From assembly GCF_003610915.1 (NCBI RefSeq), contig NZ_NSDJ01000001.1, positions 1,488,001-1,552,000 of the forward strand: DNA of 64,000 nt. The letters are read 5' to 3'. The notes under the pieces are model-generated. The model was not told where the DNA came from and searched no databases. It saw only the letters and a list, made by a program, of their open reading frames with translations. How positions within the stretch are numbered: the first letter of the stretch is position 1; the number at the start of each line of letters is the position of its first letter. A program made the translations under genes and the position numbers. This DNA is from Rahnella variigena (lineage in GTDB: Bacteria; Pseudomonadota; Gammaproteobacteria; Enterobacterales; Enterobacteriaceae). This document shows, piece after piece, positions 22,744-34,305 of this stretch.

Positions 22744-24060
22744 ATGGCTGACTATCAGGGTAAAAAAGTGGTCATCATCGGGCTGGGTCTTACCGGCCTG
22801 TCCTGTGTTGATTTCTTTGTTGCACGTGGCGTGATGCCGCGTGTCATTGATACCCGCGTCAGCCCGCCAGGACTCGATAAACTGGCGGATAACATTGAGC
22901 GTCACCTGGGGTCGCTCAACGAAGACTGGCTGCTGGATGCAGATTTAATTATTTCCAGCCCGGGCGTTGCGCTGGCGACGCCGGCACTGAGCGCTGCTGC
23001 TGATGCAGGCGTGGAAATTGTGGGTGATATCGAACTGTTTTGCCGTGAAACGACGACACCTATTGTCGCCATCACCGGTTCAAATGGGAAGAGCACCGTC
23101 ACCATGCTGGTGGGCGAAATGGCGAAAGCTGCGGGCTGGCGTGTCGGTGTGGGCGGCAATATCGGCCTGCCGGTGCTGACCATGCTGGATCATGAATACG
23201 ATCTGTTCGTGCTTGAGCTTTCCAGCTTCCAGCTTGAAACCACGCACAGCCTTCACGCGGCGGCGGCGACCATTCTGAACGTGACTGAAGATCATATGGA
23301 TCGCTATCCGTTTGGCTTGCAGCAATACCGTGCGGCAAAACTGAAAGTGTATGAAAACGCTGCGTTGTGTGTTGTTAACGCGGACGATGCGCTGACTATG
23401 CCGGTGCGTGGCGCGGATAAGCGTTGTGTGAGTTTTGGTGTCGATGTGGGTGATTACCATCTGACCCGTCAGCAGGATGATATCTGGCTGCGTGTGCATG
23501 GCGAAAAAGTGCTGAACACCCGTGAAATGCCGCTGACCGGACGCCACAACTACACCAATGCGCTGGCTGCTCTGGCGCTGGCGGATGCGGTAGGTGTTCC
23601 TCATGCGTCCAGCCTGAAAGCGCTGACCACTTTTACCGGGCTGGCTCACCGTTTCCAGATAGCCTGGCACCACAACGGCGTGCGCTGGATTAATGATTCC
23701 AAAGCCACCAATGTGGGCAGCACTGAAGCGGCGCTGAATGGTTTGCACGTTGAAGGCACGTTACATCTGCTGCTGGGCGGAGACGGGAAATCTGCTGATT
23801 TCGCACCGCTGACCCGTTATCTGCAAGGCGATAATCTGCGTATTTATTGCTTTGGCCGTGATGGTGCTGAGCTTGCAGAGCTGCGACCTGATGTTTCCTC
23901 TCTGTTTGAAACCATGGAACAGGCGATGCGGGAAATCAGCCAGCACGTGGCTTCCGGCGATATGGTTCTGTTATCTCCGGCTTGCGCGAGTCTGGATCAG
24001 TTTCGCAGTTTTGAACAACGGGGTGATGTCTTCACCGCGCTGGCGAAGGAGCTGGGCTGA
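22744..24060 (+). CDS. murD: UDP-MurNAc-L-alanine:D-glutamate ligase MurD
   Basis: Mur ligase of 438 residues, as in E. coli. The N-terminal Rossmann domain starts [20 protein letters not shown], the ATP loop is [18 protein letters not shown] near 110, and the C-terminal domain carries [12 protein letters not shown]. It adds D-glutamate to UDP-MurNAc-L-Ala. It begins two bases after mraY, and its TGA overlaps the ftsW ATG by one base. Confidence 0.97.
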   Translation: MADYQGKKVVIIGLGLTGLSCVDFFVARGVMPRVIDTRVSPPGLDKLADNIERHLGSLNEDWLLDADLIISSPGVALATPALSAAADAGVEIVGDIELFCRETTTPIVAITGSNGKSTVTMLVGEMAKAAGWRVGVGGNIGLPVLTMLDHEYDLFVLELSSFQLETTHSLHAAAATILNVTEDHMDRYPFGLQQYRAAKLKVYENAALCVVNADDALTMPVRGADKRCVSFGVDVGDYHLTRQQDDIWLRVHGEKVLNTREMPLTGRHNYTNALAALALADAVGVPHASSLKALTTFTGLAHRFQIAWHHNGVRWINDSKATNVGSTEAALNGLHVEGTLHLLLGGDGKSADFAPLTRYLQGDNLRIYCFGRDGAELAELRPDVSSLFETMEQAMREISQHVASGDMVLLSPACASLDQFRSFEQRGDVFTALAKELG

Positions 24061-25268
24061 TGCGGTTGCGTATTCCGGGGCTGAGCCTCATCGGAAAATT
24101 TAATGACTGGGTGATGGGCGCAAAGGAAAGCGATTCCGTCACGCTGGTGCTGTACGACCGGACATTGTTGTGGCTGACCTTTGGTCTGGCGATCGTGGGT
24201 TTTGTGATGGTGACGTCGGCTTCCATGCCTATCGGTCAGCGTCTGGCAGACGATCCGTTCCTGTTTGCTAAACGTGACGCCATTTATCTCGGTCTGGCTT
24301 TTGGTTTATCGCTGGTGACGCTTCGTGTGCCGATGGCCGTCTGGCAGAAGTACAGCAATGTGCTGTTGCTGCTGTCGGTGGTGATGCTGTTGGTGGTTCT
24401 GGTGGTCGGTAGCTCCGTCAACGGGGCCTCGCGCTGGATTTCACTCGGACCATTGCGTATTCAGCCTGCTGAGTTCTCGAAGCTGTCGCTGTTTTGCTAT
24501 CTCGCCAGTTATCTGGTGCGCAAGGTAGATGAAGTACGCAGCAACTTCTGGGGCTTTTGCAAACCGATGGGCGTGATGGTAGTGCTGGCCGTTTTACTGC
24601 TGGCTCAGCCTGACCTGGGTACCGTCGTCGTATTGTTTATCACCACGCTGGCGATGTTATTCCTGGCGGGGGCGAAAATGTGGCAGTTCCTGGCGATTAT
24701 CGGTTCCGGTGCGTTTGCGGTTGTGCTGCTGGTTCTTGCCGAACCGTACCGTATGCGCCGTGTTACCTCGTTCTGGAATCCGTGGGCCGACCCGTTTGGT
24801 AGCGGCTACCAGTTAACCCAGTCGCTGATGGCATTTGGCCGTGGGGAATTCTGGGGACAGGGCTTAGGGAATTCAGTACAGAAACTGGAGTATTTACCGG
24901 AAGCGCATACCGACTTTATCTTCTCCATTTTGGGTGAAGAACTGGGGTATTTCGGTGTGGTTTTAGCCCTGTTGATGGTATTCTTCGTCGCTTTTCGCGC
25001 GATGTCCATCGGGCGCCGTGCGTTAGAGATTGATCAGCGTTTTTCCGGATTTTTGGCCTGTTCTATCGGCGTGTGGTTTAGCTTCCAGGCGCTGGTCAAT
25101 GTGGGCGCGGCGGCGGGGATGTTGCCGACCAAAGGTCTGACGCTGCCGCTGATCAGTTACGGTGGTTCGAGCTTAATCATTATGTCGACGGCAATCGTGT
25201 TATTGCTGCGAGTGGATTTTGAAACGCGGCTGGCAAAAGCCCAGGCGTTTGTAAGGAGTGCCCGATGA
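24060..25268 (+). CDS. ftsW: Septal peptidoglycan glycosyltransferase FtsW (SEDS)
   Basis: SEDS-family polymerase of 402 residues (E. coli 414) with about ten membrane helices. Signature stretches are [20 protein letters not shown] near 138, [11 protein letters not shown] near 182, the large periplasmic loop with [16 protein letters not shown], and [12 protein letters not shown] near 363. It polymerises septal glycan together with FtsI. The start overlaps the murD stop and the end overlaps murG by four bases. Confidence 0.96.
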   Translation: MRLRIPGLSLIGKFNDWVMGAKESDSVTLVLYDRTLLWLTFGLAIVGFVMVTSASMPIGQRLADDPFLFAKRDAIYLGLAFGLSLVTLRVPMAVWQKYSNVLLLLSVVMLLVVLVVGSSVNGASRWISLGPLRIQPAEFSKLSLFCYLASYLVRKVDEVRSNFWGFCKPMGVMVVLAVLLLAQPDLGTVVVLFITTLAMLFLAGAKMWQFLAIIGSGAFAVVLLVLAEPYRMRRVTSFWNPWADPFGSGYQLTQSLMAFGRGEFWGQGLGNSVQKLEYLPEAHTDFIFSILGEELGYFGVVLALLMVFFVAFRAMSIGRRALEIDQRFSGFLACSIGVWFSFQALVNVGAAAGMLPTKGLTLPLISYGGSSLIIMSTAIVLLLRVDFETRLAKAQAFVRSAR

Positions 25269-26332
25269 GTGGCAATACCCGGCGTTTAATGGTGATGGCT
25301 GGCGGTACCGGCGGACATGTGTTTCCGGGGCTGGCTGTGGCGCATCACCTTATCGCGCAAGGTTGGGAAGTTCGCTGGCTCGGTACAGCAGACCGGATGG
25401 AAGCGGATCTTGTGCCGAAACACGGCATCGATATTGATTTCATTAAAATCTCTGGATTACGTGGGAAAGGTCTGAAAGCGCAACTCACCGCCCCGATTCG
25501 CATATATCATGCGTGGCGTCAGGCGAAGGCCATCATGAAACGCTTTCAGCCAGATGTGGTGTTAGGCATGGGCGGATACGTTTCCGGCCCCGGCGGTCTG
25601 GCGGCATGGTCACTGGGTATTCCGGTGGTGCTGCACGAACAAAACGGCATTGCGGGCATGACCAACAAAGGGTTGTCGCACATTGCTACCAAAGTATTGC
25701 AGGCGTTCCCCGGTGCTTTTCCGAAAGCGGATGTTGTGGGAAATCCGGTACGCACGGATGTGCTGGCGCTGGAATTGCCGGAAACGCGCTTAGCCGGACG
25801 CGAAGGGCCGATCAGAGTCTTAGTGATTGGCGGCAGTCAGGGTGCGCGGGTGCTTAATCAGAGCATGCCGGAAGTCGCGGCGCTGATGGGCGATAAAATT
25901 ACGTTGTGGCATCAGGTTGGTAAAGGTGCGCTGGAGTCAGTGAATCAGGCTTACGAAAAAGTCGGTCAGACTCAGCACAAAGTCACCGAATTCATTGATG
26001 ACATGGCAGCAGCTTATGCCTGGGCAGATGTGGTGGTTTGTCGCTCCGGCGCGTTAACGGTCAGTGAAATTGCTGCCGCAGGTTTGCCGGCTATTTTTGT
26101 GCCATTCCAGCATAAAGACCGCCAGCAGTACTGGAATGCATTGCCGCTGGAAAAAGCGGGTGCTGCAAAAATTATTGAACAGAAAGACTTTAGTGCCGCA
26201 GCCGTCGCTGATCTGATGGCCGGATGGGACAGAACCCATCTGATGCAAATGGCAAAAGCTGCGCGTGCAGCCGCTATTCCTGATGCGACAGAGCGTGTAG
26301 CCGCAGAAGTGGTTGCCGCCAGTAAAAAATGA
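25265..26332 (+). CDS. murG: Lipid II synthase MurG (GlcNAc transferase)
   Basis: GT-B glycosyltransferase of 355 residues (E. coli 355) adding GlcNAc to lipid I on the inner face of the membrane. Glycine-rich loops are [19 protein letters not shown] near 13 and [14 protein letters not shown] near 101, plus [13 protein letters not shown] near 192 and [20 protein letters not shown] near 260 for UDP-GlcNAc. A 66-base gap separates it from murC, the first real gap since mraZ. Confidence 0.97.
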   Translation: MSGNTRRLMVMAGGTGGHVFPGLAVAHHLIAQGWEVRWLGTADRMEADLVPKHGIDIDFIKISGLRGKGLKAQLTAPIRIYHAWRQAKAIMKRFQPDVVLGMGGYVSGPGGLAAWSLGIPVVLHEQNGIAGMTNKGLSHIATKVLQAFPGAFPKADVVGNPVRTDVLALELPETRLAGREGPIRVLVIGGSQGARVLNQSMPEVAALMGDKITLWHQVGKGALESVNQAYEKVGQTQHKVTEFIDDMAAAYAWADVVVCRSGALTVSEIAAAGLPAIFVPFQHKDRQQYWNALPLEKAGAAKIIEQKDFSAAAVADLMAGWDRTHLMQMAKAARAAAIPDATERVAAEVVAASKK

Positions 26333-26398
26333 AATTGAACGGGCCATGCAGTGTGTGGTCCCAGCCGTAAGAAACGGATTAATCAGTAACCTGAAATA

Positions 26399-27886
26399 GT
26401 GAATAAAAACGTGAATACACAACAATTGGCGAAACTGCGTACCTTCGTGCCCGAGATGCATCGTGTCCGGCACATTCACTTTGTTGGCATCGGTGGTGCC
26501 GGCATGGGTGGTATCGCCGAAGTGTTGGCAAATGAAGGCTATCAGATCAGTGGTTCCGATCTGGCGCCGAACGCAGTAACACAGCAACTGACTGCTTTGG
26601 GCGCGACGATTTATTTTAATCACCGTCCTGAAAACGTGCTGGATGCCAGCGTAGTCGTGGTATCCACGGCGATCTCTTCCGATAACCCGGAAATCGTTGC
26701 CGCACGTGAAGCGCGCATACCTGTGATCCGCCGCGCGGAAATGCTCGCTGAGCTGATGCGTTTTCGTCACGGTATCGCCGTGGCAGGTACGCACGGCAAA
26801 ACGACGACCACAGCGATGGTCACCAGTATTTATGCTGAAGCCGGTCTGGATCCGACATTCGTTAACGGTGGACTGGTCAAAGCTGCGGGTACCCATGCGC
26901 GTCTGGGATCAAGCCGTTTTCTGATTGCTGAAGCAGATGAAAGTGATGCGTCGTTCCTGCATCTGCAACCGATGGTGGCGATTGTGACCAACATCGAAGC
27001 GGATCATATGGATACGTATCAGGGTGACTTTGAAATCCTGAAGCAGACGTTCATTAATTTCCTGCACAACCTGCCATTCTACGGACGTGCAGTGATGTGC
27101 ATTGATGATCCGGTGATCCGCGAGCTGATCCCACGCGTGGGCCGTCATATGACGACGTACGGTTTCAGCGAAGACGCGGATGTGATTATCGAAAATTACC
27201 GTCAGGTCGGCGCGCAAGGACACTTTACGCTGCGCCGTCAGGACTTGCCGCTGATAAGCGTGACGCTGAATGCGCCGGGTCGTCATAACGCCCTGAATGC
27301 CGCGGCCGCAGTAGCCGTTGCGTCAGATGAAGGGATCAGTGATGACGCCATTCTTCGCGCACTGGCAGGTTTCCAGGGTACAGGCCGTCGTTTCGATTTC
27401 CTGGGCGAATATGCGCTGGAAAATGTGAACGGCAAAACCGGCAGCGCGATGCTCGTTGATGACTACGGTCATCATCCGACGGAAGTCGATGCGACGATAA
27501 AAGCCGCCCGGGCAGGTTGGGCGAATAAGCGCCTGGTGATGATTTTCCAGCCGCACCGTTACACGCGTACCCGTGATTTGTACGACGATTTTGCGAATGT
27601 GCTGTCTCAGGTTGATGTGCTGATCATGCTGGATGTTTATCCGGCGGGTGAAGCGCCCATCCCTGGCGCTGACAGCCGCTCTCTGTGCCGCACCATCCGT
27701 GCGCGCGGAAAATTGGATCCTATTTTGGTTTCTGATATTGAAGCCGTGCCGGAAAGTCTGGCGCAGATCCTCGAAGGTGACGATTTAGTTCTGGTTCAGG
27801 GCGCCGGTAATGTCGGCAGAGTGGCCCGTAAATTGGCTGATCAAAAGCTGCAACCAGTTAAGAAAGGTGAAGAACATCATGTCTGA
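26399..27886 (+). CDS. murC: UDP-MurNAc:L-alanine ligase MurC
   Basis: First Mur ligase of the pathway, adding L-alanine to UDP-MurNAc. Rossmann start [18 protein letters not shown] near 25, ATP loop [18 protein letters not shown] near 125, and the [15 protein letters not shown] histidine motif near 350. Two GTG codons can start it. The one at 26399 gives 495 residues. The one at 26411 aligns with the E. coli start (MNTQQLAKL, 491 residues). Neither has a good ribosome site. It overlaps ddlB by eight bases. Confidence 0.95.
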   Translation: MNKNVNTQQLAKLRTFVPEMHRVRHIHFVGIGGAGMGGIAEVLANEGYQISGSDLAPNAVTQQLTALGATIYFNHRPENVLDASVVVVSTAISSDNPEIVAAREARIPVIRRAEMLAELMRFRHGIAVAGTHGKTTTTAMVTSIYAEAGLDPTFVNGGLVKAAGTHARLGSSRFLIAEADESDASFLHLQPMVAIVTNIEADHMDTYQGDFEILKQTFINFLHNLPFYGRAVMCIDDPVIRELIPRVGRHMTTYGFSEDADVIIENYRQVGAQGHFTLRRQDLPLISVTLNAPGRHNALNAAAAVAVASDEGISDDAILRALAGFQGTGRRFDFLGEYALENVNGKTGSAMLVDDYGHHPTEVDATIKAARAGWANKRLVMIFQPHRYTRTRDLYDDFANVLSQVDVLIMLDVYPAGEAPIPGADSRSLCRTIRARGKLDPILVSDIEAVPESLAQILEGDDLVLVQGAGNVGRVARKLADQKLQPVKKGEEHHV

Positions 27887-28799
27887 GAAAGTAGCAGTAT
27901 TGTTGGGTGGTACTTCCGCAGAACGCGATGTGTCATTACAGTCCGGCGCCGCGGTGCTGGCTGGCTTACGTGAATCAGGCATTGATGCTCACGGCATCGA
28001 TACCAAAACATTTAATGTGGCGCTTCTTAAAGAAGAAGGCTTCAGCAAAGTCTTTATCGCACTGCACGGTCGCGGCGGTGAAGACGGTACGTTGCAGGGC
28101 TTGCTGGAGCAAATCGGTTTGCCTTATACCGGCAGCGGTGTGATGGCGTCTGCGCTGACTATGGATAAATTCCGCACCAAACTGGTGTGGCAGGCGTCAG
28201 GTTTACCGGTCGCACCGTTTGTTGTACTGCATCGTTCACAAATTGAAGAAGCAGGGCAGGGCGCTCTGGCGGCAAAAATCGCCGAACTGGGTCTGCCGGT
28301 TATCGTCAAACCCAGCCGCGAAGGTTCCAGCGTTGGCATGAGCAAGGTGACTACGGAAAAAGAGTTGCTGCCAGCCCTGCAGGAAGGCTTCCGCCATGAC
28401 GATAACGTACTGATTGAAAAATGGCTGAGCGGCCCGGAATACACGGTCGCCATCGTGGGTGACGACGTGATGCCCTCCATTCGCATCCAGCCAGCCGGAA
28501 CATTTTATGACTATCAGGCAAAATATTTGTCTGATGAAACACAGTACTTCTGTCCGAGCGGTTTAAGCGAAGCACAGGAACAACAGCTTTCTGCGCTGGC
28601 ATTGCAGGCGTATCAGGCGCTCGATTGCAGCGGCTGGGGGCGTGTTGACGTGATGCAAGACAGCGACGGCAGCTTTAACCTGCTGGAAGTAAATACGTCG
28701 CCGGGCATGACCAGCCACAGTCTGGTGCCAATGGCAGCCAAACACGCCGGGTTAAGTTTCCCGCAGCTCGTTTCCCGTATTCTGGCACTGGCGGACTGA
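27879..28799 (+). CDS. ddlB: D-alanine-D-alanine ligase DdlB
   Basis: ATP-grasp ligase making D-Ala-D-Ala for MurF. The start at [19 protein letters not shown] gives 306 residues, as in E. coli. The open frame extends 69 bases further into murC and is not needed. [14 protein letters not shown] near 150, [11 protein letters not shown] near 187 and [14 protein letters not shown] near 270 mark the ATP and metal site. Target of D-cycloserine. Confidence 0.97.
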   Translation: MSEKVAVLLGGTSAERDVSLQSGAAVLAGLRESGIDAHGIDTKTFNVALLKEEGFSKVFIALHGRGGEDGTLQGLLEQIGLPYTGSGVMASALTMDKFRTKLVWQASGLPVAPFVVLHRSQIEEAGQGALAAKIAELGLPVIVKPSREGSSVGMSKVTTEKELLPALQEGFRHDDNVLIEKWLSGPEYTVAIVGDDVMPSIRIQPAGTFYDYQAKYLSDETQYFCPSGLSEAQEQQLSALALQAYQALDCSGWGRVDVMQDSDGSFNLLEVNTSPGMTSHSLVPMAAKHAGLSFPQLVSRILALAD

Positions 28800-28800
28800 T

Positions 28801-29637
28801 ATGTCTCAAGCCGCCCTGAATACCCGAGAGCGTGAGACGGTCGAAAACAACGGCCGTCGCAGTAACGGTGGCCAGCTGGCTGGGATCGTGTTTCTGTTGT
28901 TGGTTGTAGGAACGATTTTATGGAGTGCGTGGGCCGTTGTTGGCTGGATGCAGGATGCGAACCGACTGCCGTTATCCCAGTTAGTGGTTACCGGGGAACG
29001 TCATTACACGACCAATGATGATATTCGTCAGGCGATCCTGTCCTTAGGGGCTCCGGGAACGTTCATGACGCAGGATGTAAACGTCATTCAGCAGCAGATT
29101 GAGCGTTTACCCTGGATAAAACAGGTCAGCGTCCGTAAGCAATGGCCGAATGAATTGAAGATACACCTGGTGGAGTATGTGCCGGTCGCACACTGGAATG
29201 ATCTGCATATGGTGGATGCCGAGGGCAAATCATTCAGCATACCCGCCGAACGTGTGGTCAAACAGAAAATGCCGTTGCTTTACGGTCCGGAAGGCAGCGA
29301 ACAGGATGTTTTGCAGGGCTTTCAAACAATGAGCCAGGCGCTGGCCGCCGGTAAGTTCCAGTTGAAAGCAGTGGCAATGAGTGCGCGTCACTCGTGGCAG
29401 TTAACTCTGGATAATGACGTCCGGCTGGAATTGGGGAGAGATGACCGGATGGGGCGTTTACAACGTTTTATCGAGCTCTACCCGCGATTCCAGCAACAGG
29501 CAGAGGCCGATAAGAAACGCATCACTTATGTCGATTTACGTTATGACAGCGGTGCGTCGGTAGGTTGGGCGCCAGAGTTTATTGACCAGCAAAACAGTAA
29601 TCAGCAACAGAATCAGGCACAGGCTAAACAACAATGA
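28801..29637 (+). CDS. ftsQ: Cell division protein FtsQ
   Basis: Bitopic protein of 278 residues (E. coli 276). A cytoplasmic tail and a helix at about 27-50 ([19 protein letters not shown]) are followed by a POTRA domain ([20 protein letters not shown], about 57-125) and a beta domain that binds FtsB. The C-terminus is a Q/N-rich tail (about 260-278). It is the scaffold of the FtsQLB complex. It starts two bases after ddlB and overlaps ftsA by four. Confidence 0.95.
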   Translation: MSQAALNTRERETVENNGRRSNGGQLAGIVFLLLVVGTILWSAWAVVGWMQDANRLPLSQLVVTGERHYTTNDDIRQAILSLGAPGTFMTQDVNVIQQQIERLPWIKQVSVRKQWPNELKIHLVEYVPVAHWNDLHMVDAEGKSFSIPAERVVKQKMPLLYGPEGSEQDVLQGFQTMSQALAAGKFQLKAVAMSARHSWQLTLDNDVRLELGRDDRMGRLQRFIELYPRFQQQAEADKKRITYVDLRYDSGASVGWAPEFIDQQNSNQQQNQAQAKQQ

Positions 29638-30890
29638 TCAAGTCGACGGACAGAAAACTGGTAGTTGGGCTGGAGATCGGTACGGCAAAGGTCGCCGCAT
29701 TGGTGGGGGAAGTTCTGCCCGATGGCATGGTCAATATTATCGGCGTGGGCAGTTGCCCATCCCGTGGCATGGACAAGGGTGGCGTGAATGATCTGGAATC
29801 GGTGGTGAAATGCGTACAGCGCGCCATCGATCAGGCTGAACTGATGGCGGATTGCCAGATTTCCTCTGTTTACCTTGCTTTGTCTGGTAAACATATCAGT
29901 TGTCAGAATGAAATAGGGATGGTTCCTATTTCAGAAGAGGAAGTCACACAGGAAGATGTAGAGAACGTCGTGCATACCGCAAAATCTGTGCGTGTGCGTG
30001 ATGAACATCGGGTTCTGCATGTGATCCCTCAGGAATATGCCATTGATTATCAGGAAGGGATCAAAAACCCGGTCGGACTTTCCGGCGTGCGTATGCAGGC
30101 TAAAGTTCACCTGATTACCTGCCATAACGATATGGCGAAGAACATTGTTAAAGCGGTAGAACGCTGCGGCTTAAAAGTTGACCAGCTCATTTTTGCCGGT
30201 CTGGCAGCCAGTTATGCCGTTCTGACCGAAGATGAGCGTGAATTAGGTGTGTGTGTGGTCGATATTGGTGGCGGAACCATGGATATCGCGGTTTATACCG
30301 GCGGCGCACTACGTCATACTAAGGTTATCCCTTATGCAGGGAACGTGGTCACCAGCGACATCGCTTATGCGTTTGGTACACCACCGACCGATGCCGAAGC
30401 GATCAAAGTTCGCCACGGTTGTGCATTAGGTTCGATTGTCGGCAAAGACGAAAACGTCGAAGTGCCGAGCGTAGGTGGACGTCCACCACGCAGTCTGCAA
30501 CGTCAGACACTGGCTGAAGTTATTGAGCCACGTTACACAGAATTGCTGAATTTAGTGAACGACGAAATTTTGCAATTGCAGGAGCAGTTACGCCAGCAAG
30601 GCGTAAAACATCATCTGGCCGCCGGTATTGTTCTGACAGGCGGTGCAGCACAAATTGATGGTCTGGCAGCCTGTGCGCAGCGGGTATTCCATACCCAGGT
30701 GCGTATCGGGCAACCCCTGAACATCACCGGGCTGACAGATTATGCGCAGGAACCTTACTACTCAACGGCTGTAGGGCTGCTGCACTACGGGAAGGAGTCT
30801 CACCTGAGCGGTGAGGCCGAAGTGGAAAAACGCGCCTCAGTGGGCAACTGGTTCAAACGAATCAACAGCTGGCTGAGAAAAGAGTTTTAA
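29634..30890 (+). CDS. ftsA: Cell division protein FtsA
   Basis: Actin-like ATPase of 418 residues (E. coli 420) tethering FtsZ to the membrane. Phosphate and adenosine motifs are [18 protein letters not shown] near 10, [14 protein letters not shown] near 208 and [14 protein letters not shown] near 332. The SHS2 (1C) subdomain lies at about 84-160. The C-terminal amphipathic membrane-targeting helix is [14 protein letters not shown]. It overlaps the ftsQ stop (ATGA). Confidence 0.97.
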   Translation: MIKSTDRKLVVGLEIGTAKVAALVGEVLPDGMVNIIGVGSCPSRGMDKGGVNDLESVVKCVQRAIDQAELMADCQISSVYLALSGKHISCQNEIGMVPISEEEVTQEDVENVVHTAKSVRVRDEHRVLHVIPQEYAIDYQEGIKNPVGLSGVRMQAKVHLITCHNDMAKNIVKAVERCGLKVDQLIFAGLAASYAVLTEDERELGVCVVDIGGGTMDIAVYTGGALRHTKVIPYAGNVVTSDIAYAFGTPPTDAEAIKVRHGCALGSIVGKDENVEVPSVGGRPPRSLQRQTLAEVIEPRYTELLNLVNDEILQLQEQLRQQGVKHHLAAGIVLTGGAAQIDGLAACAQRVFHTQVRIGQPLNITGLTDYAQEPYYSTAVGLLHYGKESHLSGEAEVEKRASVGNWFKRINSWLRKEF

Positions 30891-30901
30891 TGGTTTAACA
30901 A

Positions 30902-30932
30902 CGGGATCATGCTGTTAAGGTTTTTGATCCCG
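30902..30932 (+). other. Hairpin in the ftsA-ftsZ spacer
   Basis: CGGGATCA (30902-30909) pairs perfectly with TGATCCCG (30925-30932) across a 15-base loop, in the 71-base gap between ftsA and ftsZ. There is no T run after it, so it is not a standard terminator. An mRNA processing or stability element is possible. Confidence 0.5.
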
Positions 30933-30961
30933 ACGCGACAGGCACAAAACGGAGAGAAACT

Positions 30962-32116
30962 ATGTTTGAACCTATGGAACTGACCAATGACGCGGTGATT
31001 AAAGTCATCGGCGTCGGCGGTGGCGGTGGCAACGCTGTCGAACACATGGTGCGCGAGCGCATCGAAGGTGTTGAATTCTTCGCCGTTAACACCGACGCAC
31101 AGGCGTTACGTAAAACGGCAGTAGGCCAGACTATTCAGATCGGTAGCGGTATTACCAAGGGTCTGGGTGCTGGTGCGAACCCGGAAGTGGGTCGCAATTC
31201 TGCAGAAGAAGACCGTGAAGCCCTGCGCGCTGCGCTTGAAGGTGCTGATATGGTCTTTATCGCAGCGGGCATGGGCGGCGGTACCGGTACCGGTGCAGCG
31301 CCAGTGGTTGCTGAAGTAGCTAAAGATTTAGGTATTCTGACCGTTGCTGTCGTGACTAAGCCTTTCAATTTCGAAGGCAAAAAGCGTATGGCATTCGCGG
31401 AGCAGGGTATCGCTGAATTGTCCAAACATGTGGACTCCCTGATCACTATCCCGAACGACAAGCTGTTAAAAGTTCTGGGTCGCGGTATCTCTCTGCTGGA
31501 CGCTTTTGGTGCGGCCAACGACGTGCTGAAAGGCGCGGTGCAGGGTATCGCAGAGCTGATCACCCGTCCGGGTCTGATGAACGTCGACTTCGCTGACGTG
31601 CGCACCGTTATGTCTGAAATGGGTTATGCCATGATGGGCTCCGGCGTGGCATGCGGTGAAGACCGTGCTGAAGAAGCGGCTGAAATGGCGATCTCCAGCC
31701 CGCTGCTGGAAGATATCGACCTGTCAGGCGCTCGCGGCGTTCTGGTCAACATCACCGCTGGCTTCGACCTGCGTCTGGATGAGTTTGAAACTGTGGGTAA
31801 CACTATCCGTGCTTTCGCCTCTGACAACGCTACCGTGGTTATTGGTACTTCCCTTGACCCGGAAATGAATGACGAATTGCGCGTCACCGTAGTTGCGACC
31901 GGTATTGGCATGGACAAACGTCCTGAAATCACGTTGGTGACCAATAAGCCAGCCGCTCAGCCAGTGATGGATCATCGTTATCAGCAGCACGGGATGTCTC
32001 CGCTGCCGCAGGAAACGAAACCCGCTGCTAAAGTGGTCAATGATCAAAGCGCGCAATCTAATAAAGAGCCCGACTATTTGGACATCCCAGCCTTCCTGCG
32101 TAAGCAGGCAGACTAG
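30962..32116 (+). CDS. ftsZ: Cell division GTPase FtsZ
   Basis: Tubulin homologue of 384 residues (E. coli 383) forming the Z ring. Contains the [13 protein letters not shown]-binding loop near 105, the T7-loop region [15 protein letters not shown] near 205, a variable linker (about 320-365), and the conserved C-terminal peptide [14 protein letters not shown] that binds FtsA, ZipA and ZapD. A good ribosome site GGAGAG precedes the ATG. Confidence 0.98.
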   Translation: MFEPMELTNDAVIKVIGVGGGGGNAVEHMVRERIEGVEFFAVNTDAQALRKTAVGQTIQIGSGITKGLGAGANPEVGRNSAEEDREALRAALEGADMVFIAAGMGGGTGTGAAPVVAEVAKDLGILTVAVVTKPFNFEGKKRMAFAEQGIAELSKHVDSLITIPNDKLLKVLGRGISLLDAFGAANDVLKGAVQGIAELITRPGLMNVDFADVRTVMSEMGYAMMGSGVACGEDRAEEAAEMAISSPLLEDIDLSGARGVLVNITAGFDLRLDEFETVGNTIRAFASDNATVVIGTSLDPEMNDELRVTVVATGIGMDKRPEITLVTNKPAAQPVMDHRYQQHGMSPLPQETKPAAKVVNDQSAQSNKEPDYLDIPAFLRKQAD

Positions 32117-32122
32117 TCCGAA

Positions 32123-33133
<1,011 letters not shown>

Positions 33134-33145
33134 TCGATACTCGTA

Positions 33146-33670
33146 TTACTTATTACGACTGGTCGTTTTGGCACCCTCTCCGGCCAATTCAGCCAGTCGT
33201 TCTAATGCCTTTCTCAGTTTTTCCGGGCTACGGCTCGCCAGTCCTCTTAATTCCTCAGCACTTTGCGCACTCAAATGTCTGACAGGCATGGACTCTGAAG
33301 CGATTGCTTTATTTTTAATCGCAATCTGCGAAGCATTTTCCATTTTCGACATGAGCGAAGGATTAATCCTGATGTCGATTGATGACAAAGATGGTAGAAT
33401 TTGCGCTCGAAGTGCAGAGAGTAATGCAGGTTGTTCATAGCGTAGTCGCATCATCCAGCTGGCATTAGCAATCTCGAGTACTAAAACACCCTGTCGATAA
33501 TTACCGACACGACACCATGGTTGCATGGGCGCCGGTAACAGACCTTTGACTGCGCGGTTGAGTTTTAATAACGCCGCAGCACGCTGTTGAACAATACGCA
33601 GCGGGCTTTGCTCTGTAGAAGAAGCGTCATCGAACAGGATATCTAATAATTGTGGGCGACTATCGCGCAT
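33146..33670 (-). CDS. DUF721 / DciA-like protein
   Basis: Start placed at MRDSRPQLLDILFDD, giving 174 residues and leaving 26 bases to the divergent secM start; a longer frame would run deep into secM. The middle (about 45-115) reads LPAPMQPWCRVGNYRQG, then VLVLEIANASWMMRLRYEQP, matching the DUF721 fold (W/C-x-V-G, then an L-x-V-x3-S-x-W strand). DUF721 includes DciA, the ancestral loader of the DnaB helicase in bacteria lacking DnaC. Whether this copy acts in replication is unknown. A Q/S/R-rich C-terminal tail follows. Convergent with lpxC, 12 bases apart. Confidence 0.75.
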   Translation of the reverse strand: MRDSRPQLLDILFDDASSTEQSPLRIVQQRAAALLKLNRAVKGLLPAPMQPWCRVGNYRQGVLVLEIANASWMMRLRYEQPALLSALRAQILPSLSSIDIRINPSLMSKMENASQIAIKNKAIASESMPVRHLSAQSAEELRGLASRSPEKLRKALERLAELAGEGAKTTSRNK

Positions 33671-33696
33671 GACGGGCTCCGGCGGATTGTAAACTT

Positions 33697-34224
33697 GTGA
33701 TTGGCATTCTAAATCGTTGGCGACAATTTGGCAGAAGGTATTTTTGGCCGCATCTCCTTTTGGGGATGGTCGCGGCCAGCCTTGGCGTGTCAACGAACCT
33801 GTCGCAAACGGAACTGCCTGCTGTTCCCAATACGTCCTCAAGTCTAAACCGTCTTAACATCAGTAGTACAGGGCTGAGTAATCTTGCATTGCTCCAGGCG
33901 AACCGCCGCCCGTCTTTCGGTGTGGATTACTGGCAGCAACATGCGTTGCGCACAGTTATCCGTCATCTCTCTTTTGCTCTGGCTCCGCAGGTGGTTTATA
34001 CCGTTGCCGCGCCGGAAGTGGTCGCTGAAGAAGCCGGACCATTACACGTTCAGCAACTGGCCCTGCTGGTCACTCTGAATGCTTTACTGACCCATGAATC
34101 CAAACCACCGGTTATCATCCGTCAGACGCAACAACCTTTCCTTACCTTCTCTTTACCGCACCAGACCGGCCTGTGGTTAGCACAGGTACAAGGCATTCGT
34201 GCTGGGCCAAACTTCCTGATTTAA
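33697..34224 (+). CDS. secM: Secretion monitor SecM
   Basis: Protein of 175 residues (E. coli 170) beginning with [22 protein letters not shown]. It has a long signal sequence (hydrophobic 17-30), then a poorly conserved middle. The C-terminal arrest peptide reads [12 protein letters not shown] at 160-171. Nascent SecM stalls the ribosome until pulled by SecA, and the stalled ribosome exposes the secA start. The conserved G166, I167, R168, A169, G170 and P171 are intact. The usual Ile after Trp is Leu, and the usual Phe five residues before Trp is His. Located 81 bases before secA, as required for this control. Confidence 0.93.
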   Translation: MIGILNRWRQFGRRYFWPHLLLGMVAASLGVSTNLSQTELPAVPNTSSSLNRLNISSTGLSNLALLQANRRPSFGVDYWQQHALRTVIRHLSFALAPQVVYTVAAPEVVAEEAGPLHVQQLALLVTLNALLTHESKPPVIIRQTQQPFLTFSLPHQTGLWLAQVQGIRAGPNFLI

Positions 34225-34305
34225 CAGACTGTAATTTAAAACTCTATCTATAAATCAATAAATTAGTGGCCATTTTCAGATGGCCTCCAAGAGATATTAA
34301 GCATA

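Noticed and set aside
33671..33841. Longer start for the DUF721 protein
   Set aside because: It would overlap the first third of secM, and family similarity begins only after MRDSRPQ.
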